From: an uncultured Pelagibacteraceae bacterium | GTDB taxonomy: Bacteria; Pseudomonadota; Alphaproteobacteria; Pelagibacterales; Pelagibacteraceae | Reading direction: 5' to 3' | Assembly (NCBI GenBank): GCA_902579605.1 | Contig: CACHHD010000002.1 | Span: 105,380 to 169,379 of the forward strand | Length of the DNA: 64,000 bases | Shown: positions 58,257 through 64,000 of the stretch, piece by piece | Numbering within the stretch: position 1 is the first letter of the stretch | How the letters are laid out: every line of letters starts with the position of its first letter | Notes under the pieces: model-generated | Databases searched by the model: none | What the model saw: the letters and a program-made list of their open reading frames with translations, nothing else | What the model was told of the DNA's origin: nothing | Position numbers and translations under genes: made by a program

Positions 58257-59387
58257 TTAGTTTTTATAAACTGTGCCTAAATAAGAATTAATAAAACTTT
58301 TTCTTTTTATTAAAAATTTCATAAAAAAATTTCTAATCATTTGCATAAACTTGCTTGATAAGTGAAACACAAAAAAATTAAAGTTTGATCTTCTTCTTAC
58401 TATTTTTGCTCTCTTTGACCTTTCTTGAAAATAAATATTTTGTATATCCCCTCTTTCATCTTTAATTAAATTAAATAATTCATAAGCACTCTCTATTGAT
58501 TGCCCTGCACCTTGAGCTAATGTTGGTAAAAAACCATTGAATGCATCTCCGATATAAAAAACTTTATTATTTGTAGAAGGAAATATTTTAGGTGTTGTAA
58601 ACAAAGGCCACGATGTTAAATCTCCTTCAAATATTTTTTCTAAATTAGAATTTTGTTTTACAACTTTCTGTATTAAAGTTTTGATATTATCAGGATCGTA
58701 TTTATTATGCCTCACTATACAAACAAAGTTTAGCTCTTTCCTTTTGTTAATTGGGTAAATGACCAAATGGCAATTTTTACCCATCATGAGGCTTATTTTA
58801 GATTGATCAATATTTAGATCAGATGTGGATTTTAGAATTCTTCTTACAGCGATAGCATTTTTGAATATTGGTTTATTTTTTTTCTTTTCAAAGAACGAAC
58901 GAGTATTTGAAAAAATTCCGTCTGCTCCAATTACAAAATTAACAAGATCATTCGTGTTATCATCAAATTTAATAAGTACTTTTCCTTTTAATTCAGAAAC
59001 TTCTTTTATTCTTTTTCCAAATCTAATGTGCTGAGTATAAATATCGTCTTTTAAAAATTCGATTAAAGTTGACCTCTGTAAAGTTGTATACTTATTATCG
59101 TTAAAATTTAATTTAACTAAATCCAAGTCACATATTTTTTCATTTTGAATATTATAAATATCTACCCCTTTAGGATGATATATTTTTTCACTATTAATTT
59201 TATTAAAATTGATCTGGTTTAATATTTTAATGCTGTTAGTTGAAAGTTGAATACCATAGCCTTCGTCAAGTGGTAAGCTTTCATTTTTTTCATAAACCAT
59301 AAAATCAAGTTCTTTTTTTTTATATAAAAAGTTTGCCAAAGTTAACCCGGCGATACCAGAGCCAATAATTGCAATTTTTTTTTTCAT
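58257..59387 (-). CDS. FAD-dependent monooxygenase (UbiH/salicylate hydroxylase-like)
   Basis: A 376-residue flavoprotein of the class A aromatic hydroxylase family. The dinucleotide loop IIGSGIAGLTLANFL is at the N terminus. VIGADGIFSNTR is the DG motif. YIGDAFNGFLPTLAQGAGQS is the second FAD motif. The C-terminal 40 residues are basic and hydrophobic, perhaps for membrane contact. A ubiquinone hydroxylase is possible, but the substrate cannot be assigned. The ATG shares one base with the mutY stop (TAATG). Confidence 0.85.
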   Translation of the reverse strand: MKKKIAIIGSGIAGLTLANFLYKKKELDFMVYEKNESLPLDEGYGIQLSTNSIKILNQINFNKINSEKIYHPKGVDIYNIQNEKICDLDLVKLNFNDNKYTTLQRSTLIEFLKDDIYTQHIRFGKRIKEVSELKGKVLIKFDDNTNDLVNFVIGADGIFSNTRSFFEKKKNKPIFKNAIAVRRILKSTSDLNIDQSKISLMMGKNCHLVIYPINKRKELNFVCIVRHNKYDPDNIKTLIQKVVKQNSNLEKIFEGDLTSWPLFTTPKIFPSTNNKVFYIGDAFNGFLPTLAQGAGQSIESAYELFNLIKDERGDIQNIYFQERSKRAKIVRRRSNFNFFVFHLSSKFMQMIRNFFMKFLIKRKSFINSYLGTVYKN

Positions 59388-60385
59388 TAAAATAAAACTG
59401 AAACTTGTTTGAATATTTTTTTGGTAAAAGAAGGCATAAAGTCTTTATTTTTTTTTATAGAATACCATGAATAGTCTAATGGTATATTTTTTGAAAACTT
59501 ATAATATAAATTAATATTTAATTTTTTGTTTGAAATAGAATTTTTATATTTTGATAATAATTTCCAGTTCTTAAGTTTTTTTTTGTTTTTTGTATTTTCT
59601 ATTTGTGGCAAATTGAAAGTGTTTAGAAAACCTAAGTTATTTTTTTTTGTTAAAGCTATTTTGCCCTCTTTAGATAAATAACATAAAATATTAATATTTT
59701 TTTGAATCATAGTTTTTTTTAAATGTTTTATTTTTTTAGTCGAATTAAAAAATTCGCATTTTTTTTTTATAGGACATACATTACATTTTGGAGTTTTAGA
59801 GTTGCAAATTAAAGCTCCAAATTCCATAAGAGCCTCAACAAGATCAGAGTTTCTTTCCGTATTAAATATATTTTTTTTATTTAGTTTAATAAATAATTTA
59901 AAGTCTATTTTATCTAAGTTTGTATTTATTAATCTTGAAATAACTCTTTTTACATTTCCATCTAATGCTAGTGTTGGCCTATTGTAAATTAAAGCAATTA
60001 AAACGTTTGATGTATAATCTCCGATACCAGGCAAATTTTTTATTTCATCTACATCTTTTGGTAATTTTGAATTATATTTATTAACTAAAATTTTTGATGT
60101 TGCTAAAAGATTTCTTGCTCTTCTATAATATCCTAAACCCTCCCATAGTTTTAGAATACTTTTCTCTTTTGAATTAGCCAAAGATTCTAAGTTTTTATAT
60201 TTTTTAGTAAACTTATAAAAGTAAGGAATAACTGTAGCAACTTGTGTTTGTTGAAGCATAAATTCACTTAGAACCCTGTAATAAAGTAGATTACTTGATT
60301 TTTTACTAACACGCCAAGGTAAACTGCGCCTGTTATTATCATACCAAGCCAAAATTTTTTTTGTTAAGTTAAAATTTATATGCAT
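59387..60385 (-). CDS. mutY: A/G-specific adenine glycosylase MutY
   Basis: A 332-residue DNA repair glycosylase that removes A opposite 8-oxoG. Catalytic E41 (SEFMLQQTQV) and D142 (LALDGNVKRV) are present. The helix-hairpin-helix is LPGIGDYTS. The 4Fe-4S ligands C194, C201, C204 and C210 have the exact E. coli spacing. A NUDIX-like C-terminal domain is present but divergent. Its start codon lies in the palindrome ATGCAT shared with the divergent DUF721 gene. Confidence 0.96.
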   Translation of the reverse strand: MHINFNLTKKILAWYDNNRRSLPWRVSKKSSNLLYYRVLSEFMLQQTQVATVIPYFYKFTKKYKNLESLANSKEKSILKLWEGLGYYRRARNLLATSKILVNKYNSKLPKDVDEIKNLPGIGDYTSNVLIALIYNRPTLALDGNVKRVISRLINTNLDKIDFKLFIKLNKKNIFNTERNSDLVEALMEFGALICNSKTPKCNVCPIKKKCEFFNSTKKIKHLKKTMIQKNINILCYLSKEGKIALTKKNNLGFLNTFNLPQIENTKNKKKLKNWKLLSKYKNSISNKKLNINLYYKFSKNIPLDYSWYSIKKNKDFMPSFTKKIFKQVSVLF

Positions 60386-60865
60386 AAAAAAATTAATAAT
60401 AGTTTAACTAAAAATTTCATTCAAGGGCTTAGGCCGTTAGCTAACACTTTACCTCAACAAATAAAAAAGATTTTGAAGAAAAATGGTTTCAATTTATCTT
60501 CGCTTGTTGATAATTGGACTAAAATTGTTGGTAAGGAAATCTCAGATAAATGCTATCCATTAAATATCAAAGCTCAAAGAAATTCCAAGGACGTAGCTTT
60601 AATTTTAAATGTAATTCATGGTAAAGAAATAGACATTGAATATAACAAAAAAAATATTATAGAAAAAATAAATTCATATTTTGGTTATTCTTTTGTTAAA
60701 AATATAAGTATTAAAACTATAAATATAAGATATGCTAATTTAAAAAAAAAGAATTTAGTAGAAAAAAATAAAAAAAATTTTGAATCTCATTTAGAAAAAA
60801 TAAAAGATTTAAATTTAAAAAATAAACTAGAAAACTTGATCAATGCTTTTAATAAAAAAAAATAA
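60380..60865 (+). CDS. DUF721/DciA-like protein
   Basis: A 161-residue protein with a DUF721 core (about 12-100): GLRPLANTLPQQIKKILKKNG, the SLVDNWTKIVGKEISDKCYP block and a following beta-rich stretch VALILNVIHGKEIDIEYN. DUF721 includes DciA, the loader of the replicative helicase in bacteria lacking DnaC, so a replication role is plausible. The C-terminal 50 residues are Lys/Asn-rich. In alphaproteobacteria this gene typically stands between mutY and a dsbA-like gene, as here. It overlaps dsbA by 23 bp. Confidence 0.8.
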   Translation: MHKKINNSLTKNFIQGLRPLANTLPQQIKKILKKNGFNLSSLVDNWTKIVGKEISDKCYPLNIKAQRNSKDVALILNVIHGKEIDIEYNKKNIIEKINSYFGYSFVKNISIKTINIRYANLKKKNLVEKNKKNFESHLEKIKDLNLKNKLENLINAFNKKK

Positions 60866-61442
60866 ATACATTTTTATTATTTTTCTTTTAATTCAATTTT
60901 TAATATCTGGAAATTTATCAAGTGAAGCTTTGAAAATTGGTAGCCAAAATGCCAAGGTAACCATCAAAGTTTTTTCATCTTTAACTTGTCCTCATTGCGC
61001 ATCTTTTCATAAAAATATTTTTGAGAAATTAAAAGAAGATTATATTGATAATGACAAAATTAGATTTGAACATCACGCTTTTCCTTTAGATCTAGCAGCA
61101 CTTAATGCTGAAAAAATTGTAAGATGTGCATCTAGTTCTGAGTCAAAGTTTGAATTACTTCATAATGTATATGAAAAACAAAAAAAATGGGCCGTTGGTT
61201 CGGATATAAAAAAGATTAACGAGTTTTTAATTAAAATTGGAGTTGATTCTAATTTAAAAGAAATTGACCTAAAAAAATGTTTAGAAAATGAAACTGTTCA
61301 AGAATTGATTTTAAAAGAGCGAATCGAGGCACAGAAGGAGTATAATATAACTTCTACACCGACTATTTATATTAATGATAAGAAATATGAGGATAAACAC
61401 GAATTCAAATCTTTCAAAAAACATATAGATAAATTATTATAA
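60843..61442 (+). CDS. DsbA-family thiol:disulfide oxidoreductase
   Basis: A 199-residue thioredoxin-fold protein. A signal peptide (about 1-27) directs it to the periplasm. The active site is C49-P-H-C52 in SSLTCPHCASFH. The cis-Pro loop is STPTIYIND. A helical insertion lies between them, as in DsbA. It probably oxidises or isomerises disulfides in exported proteins. smc starts 4 bp after its stop. Confidence 0.9.
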   Translation: MLLIKKNKYIFIIFLLIQFLISGNLSSEALKIGSQNAKVTIKVFSSLTCPHCASFHKNIFEKLKEDYIDNDKIRFEHHAFPLDLAALNAEKIVRCASSSESKFELLHNVYEKQKKWAVGSDIKKINEFLIKIGVDSNLKEIDLKKCLENETVQELILKERIEAQKEYNITSTPTIYINDKKYEDKHEFKSFKKHIDKLL

Positions 61443-61446
61443 TAAC

Positions 61447-63309
61447 ATGAAGTTTAAAAAATTGGAGTTGACTGGCTTCAAGTCATTTTTTGATAAAACA
61501 ACTTTTTTAATTGAGGATGGTTTAACAGGTATTGTTGGTCCTAATGGCTGTGGAAAATCAAACATTGTTGAGTCTTTAAGATGGTGCATGGGAGAAACAT
61601 CAGCCAAAAGTATGAGAGGAGCTGGTATGGAGGATGTTATATTTTCTGGAACATCTAATAGACCAGAAAAAAATTTTTCCGAAGTCTCTTTATTAATAGA
61701 TAATAAGGACAAGGATGGTCCGGAGCAATATCATAAATTAGATGAAATTTTGATAACCAGAAAAATTGAGAGAAATAAAGGATCAAAATATTATTTAAAT
61801 GAAAAGGAAGTTAGAGCAAGGGATGCTCAAACTTTTTTTGCTGATTTATCAACTGGGGCTCATTCTCCCTCTTTAATTAGTCAGGGCAAAATTGGACAAC
61901 TTGTTACGGCGAAGCCTGTAGAAAGAAGAGCAATTTTAGAAGAAGCTGCAGGTATTGCGGGCATACATGTCAGAAGACATGAGGCTGAAACAAGATTAAA
62001 TGCAGCTGAGAATAATCTTAAAAGAGCCGATGAGCTTAAAAAACAACAACAAAAACAATTAGACAATTTAAAAAAACAAGCAGAGGAAGCTACAAAATAT
62101 AAAGAAATTTCCAAAGAAATTAAAAAGGCAGAAGCAGGGTTATATTATTTAAAATTGTTAGAGATTGAAAAAAATAAAAAAGAAATCTTAGAAAATGTTA
62201 ATGAGCAAGATGATGAGATAAGTGCAATCAAAATCGACTTAAATCATAATACAGAATTACTTAATGAGGAAAGTGCTAAATTAACACCTCTTAGAGACAG
62301 GAAATTAGAAAGTTTGGCAACACTTCAAAAAATAAATTTAGATATGACTAATTTAGAGGAAGAAGAAAAAAGAATCAAAAAATTATCTACAAAACTTGAG
62401 AACTCTTTAATTACTATCGAGTCTGACTTAGAAAGAGAGAAAAGTATCTCATTAGATGCATCTTTAAACGAAAAAAGAATTTTAGAAGAAAAAGATGAGC
62501 TGTTAAAAACAGAAAAATCATTTGGTGCTAATGAGATTGAAATAAATGAAAATTTAGAATTATCTAAAAGAAATTTAAACAGTTTAAAAAAGGAACTTGA
62601 TGGCTTGATCTTTAAAATCAGTAAATTAATTGAAGAAGAGAAAAGAATATCTAAAGATTTATTTAATGATCTTAAAAACATTGTTGATAAAATAACTTCT
62701 GCACATGAAAATTATGCTGTTAATTTTAGCAAAAATGAAACGATTAAGAGCGATTCTATAAAAAGAATAGAGAGAATTAAAAATATTGATATTGAATTGG
62801 AAAATTGGAAAAATTTAAAAGTGAACTCAGAAAAAATGATAAATGATTTGCAAGAAAGAAAAAAGAAAATCAATAATGAAATGAGAGAAAATCAAAAAAA
62901 TCCCGAAATCATAGCTACTACTAAAGGTCAAAATATTCAAAATTTAGAGAATACAAAAAAAAGGAGTGATGAGCTTGAGGAAGAACTTAGCTTGGCTGAG
63001 AAAAGATATAATAAAATCAATAATAACATTAAAAATGTTCAAGAAAAACTTACTTTATTAAGAGAAAATAAAGCTAGGAATGAAGCAACACTTGAGGGTA
63101 TAGCAGCAAGAAAAAAAGATTTATTTTATTCAATCAACGCAGAATTAAACGTGTCAGATGAGAATAAATTATTATCTTTGTCTGAGATTAACATGGAAGA
63201 GCTGCCATCAATAGATGATCAAATTTTAATCGTTGAAAAGATAAAAAAACAGCGAGAATCTATGGGTACTGTTAATCTAAGAGCGGATATAGAAACCAAA
63301 AAAGTTTGA
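61447..63309 (+). CDS. smc: Chromosome segregation protein SMC, N-terminal fragment before frameshift
   Basis: A 620-residue frame with the SMC head half: ATP loop [16 protein letters not shown] (31-46), [15 protein letters not shown], and an [13 protein letters not shown] block. It continues into long coiled coil (about 165-585) rich in Glu, Lys and Leu. No hinge domain is recognisable between the two arms. The frame closes at a TGA (63307-63309) just after the conserved [10 protein letters not shown] block, although the next frame continues the family sequence at once. The break is a single extra base in an A-run (63298-63303). SMC compacts and segregates chromosomes. Confidence 0.9.
   Translation: MKFKKLELTGFKSFFDKTTFLIEDGLTGIVGPNGCGKSNIVESLRWCMGETSAKSMRGAGMEDVIFSGTSNRPEKNFSEVSLLIDNKDKDGPEQYHKLDEILITRKIERNKGSKYYLNEKEVRARDAQTFFADLSTGAHSPSLISQGKIGQLVTAKPVERRAILEEAAGIAGIHVRRHEAETRLNAAENNLKRADELKKQQQKQLDNLKKQAEEATKYKEISKEIKKAEAGLYYLKLLEIEKNKKEILENVNEQDDEISAIKIDLNHNTELLNEESAKLTPLRDRKLESLATLQKINLDMTNLEEEEKRIKKLSTKLENSLITIESDLEREKSISLDASLNEKRILEEKDELLKTEKSFGANEIEINENLELSKRNLNSLKKELDGLIFKISKLIEEEKRISKDLFNDLKNIVDKITSAHENYAVNFSKNETIKSDSIKRIERIKNIDIELENWKNLKVNSEKMINDLQERKKKINNEMRENQKNPEIIATTKGQNIQNLENTKKRSDELEEELSLAEKRYNKINNNIKNVQEKLTLLRENKARNEATLEGIAARKKDLFYSINAELNVSDENKLLSLSEINMEELPSIDDQILIVEKIKKQRESMGTVNLRADIETKKV
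63298..63303 (+). other. Frameshift site in smc (six-A run)
   Basis: Reading ACC AAA AAA GTT TGA gives a stop. Omitting one A gives ACC AAA AAG TTT GAA GAC GAA ATT, which continues the SMC coiled coil into the C-terminal head without a gap. The event is a one-base insertion in a homopolymer: either a sequencing or assembly error, a real mutation, or slippage. Confidence 0.85.
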
Positions 63310-63883
63310 AGACGAAATTAAAAAGATGGAGGATGATAGAGCAGATCTTTACTCAGCAATAGTTAAACTAAAATCAAGCATTGAAGAATTAAATCAAAAA
63401 GGTAGAGAAAGACTTCTTGAAGCCTTTGAAAAAGTAAATAGGAAGTTTAATGAAGTTTACACAAAGCTTTTTAGTGGAGGAAGTGCTAAACTAGAGTTAG
63501 TTGACTCAGACGATCCTTTAGAAGCTGGATTAGAAATGTTTGTTTTACCTCCTGGTAAAAGATTACAATCTATCACTTTGTTATCTGGAGGAGAACAAGC
63601 GCTGACTGCTTTATCTTTGATTTTTGCAGTTTTTTTAGTTAATCCATCACCTATATGCGTTTTAGACGAAGTTGATGCACCACTTGACGATGCAAATGTC
63701 ACCAGATTTTGTTCGTTGCTGGATGATTTAACAAGCATCACTAAAACAAGATTTATAATAATTACTCACCACGCTTTAACGATGTCAAGAATGCATAGAC
63801 TTTACGGAATTACGATGCCTGAAAAAGGAATTAGTCAATTAGTTGCGGTTGACCTAGAAAAAGCTGAAGAGCTTGTTGCTTAA
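63310..63883 (+). CDS. smc: Chromosome segregation protein SMC, C-terminal fragment after frameshift
   Basis: The continuation of smc in the next frame, open from the A-run through to TAA at 63881-63883. It carries the end of the second coiled-coil arm ([19 protein letters not shown]), the ABC signature [15 protein letters not shown], and the Walker B region [14 protein letters not shown], followed by the H-loop [11 protein letters not shown]. No codon in this part is damaged, which argues against an old pseudogene. If translated alone it could start at the ATG at 63326 (185 residues), but that would be half an ATPase. The joined protein is about 811 residues. Confidence 0.9.
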
Positions 63884-63887
63884 TTAA

Positions 63888-64000
63888 ATGGAAGATAAAG
63901 ATTTTAAAACTCGCCTCAGGATTGCAAAAAAAGAAATTTTAAAAAATAATTCAAGTGAGGACAACAAAAGAGGACTTTTTATGGGTTCGGCCTTTCGACT
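63888..64000 (+). CDS. AtpZ/AtpI-family protein, N-terminal part (cut by window edge)
   Basis: A hand-translated partial frame of 37 codons from an ATG 4 bp after smc. It reads a hydrophilic N terminus and then KRGLFMGSAFRL, matching the G-x-A-F-R-L block at the start of the first helix of alphaproteobacterial AtpZ/AtpI proteins, which accompany the F0 operon. An atp F0 operon is therefore expected just beyond the window. Confidence 0.6.
   Translation, partial: MEDKDFKTRLRIAKKEILKNNSSEDNKRGLFMGSAFR

Noticed and set aside
63298..63309. Programmed -1 frameshift at the A-run in smc
   Set aside because: The heptamer resembles a slippery site, but joining the two frames needs a +1 shift (skip one base), not -1, and the phase of the codons is wrong for the classical mechanism.

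Overview
The window is a densely packed, visibly AT-rich stretch of chromosome from a streamlined alphaproteobacterium, most likely SAR11 (Pelagibacterales) or a close relative. The evidence is the low G+C, the tiny or negative gene spacing, the near-exclusive AGA arginine codons, and several alphaproteobacterial gene neighbourhoods: lgt-midA-pgeF, mutY/DUF721-dsbA-smc-atpZ, SDR-folB-uvrC-pgsA, yqeY-dnaG-rpoD beside carAB, petABC, and a CcrM methyltransferase with its C-terminal RAMA domain. The lineage is inferred from gene content; no database search was run.

Layout. 1-15.9 kb (minus strand): a division and cell wall (dcw) cluster reading mraZ, ftsZ, rsmH, ftsL, ftsI, murE-murF fusion, mraY, murD, ftsW, murG, murC, murB, ddl, ftsQ (cut by the window edge). 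Nearly all of these genes overlap. A sigma70-like promoter overlapped by three 10-bp-spaced TGGG boxes precedes mraZ. 15.97-16.32 kb: RNase P RNA. 16.3-18.6 kb: a peptidoglycan amidase, then mlaA and mlaC for outer-membrane lipid transport. 18.5-22.8 kb (minus): yqeY-dnaG-rpoD and a CAT-anticodon tRNA. 22.9-27.3 kb: carAB. 27.3-32.1 kb: a 2OG-Fe(II) oxygenase, an ELM1-family protein, trxB, an ADP-ribosylglycohydrolase-like protein and aspC. 32.1-37.8 kb: uvrB, a pteridine-reductase-like SDR, folB, uvrC and pgsA. 37.8-41.4 kb: ilvE, marR, an OmpR/EnvZ-type two-component pair and ubiK. 41.4-47.6 kb: lgt, midA, pgeF, prs, rplY, pth and ychF. 47.5-50.1 kb (minus): cytochrome bc1 (petABC). 50.2-54.1 kb: trmL, hemF, greA, cca, tRNA-Gln and ispE. 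54.1-58.3 kb: a TPR protein, a uracil-DNA glycosylase, rnhB and ccrM. 58.3-64 kb: an FAD monooxygenase, mutY, a DciA-like DUF721 protein, dsbA, a frameshifted smc and the start of atpZ.

The genes cover cell wall synthesis and division, replication and repair, transcription initiation, carbamoyl phosphate, folate and isoprenoid precursors, and respiration. I found no mobile element, prophage, CRISPR array or obvious defence island, and no stretch over 300 bp without a gene (the largest non-coding block holds rnpB). The most unusual points are: ftsZ moved to the front of the dcw cluster; a MurE-MurF fusion; an SMC protein that appears to lack its hinge and is interrupted by a one-base frameshift in an A-run; a palindrome ATGCAT supplying the start codons of two divergent genes; a tRNA-Gln ending five bases before the start codon of the CCA-adding enzyme; and four convergent gene pairs whose stop codons interlock in 4 bp.
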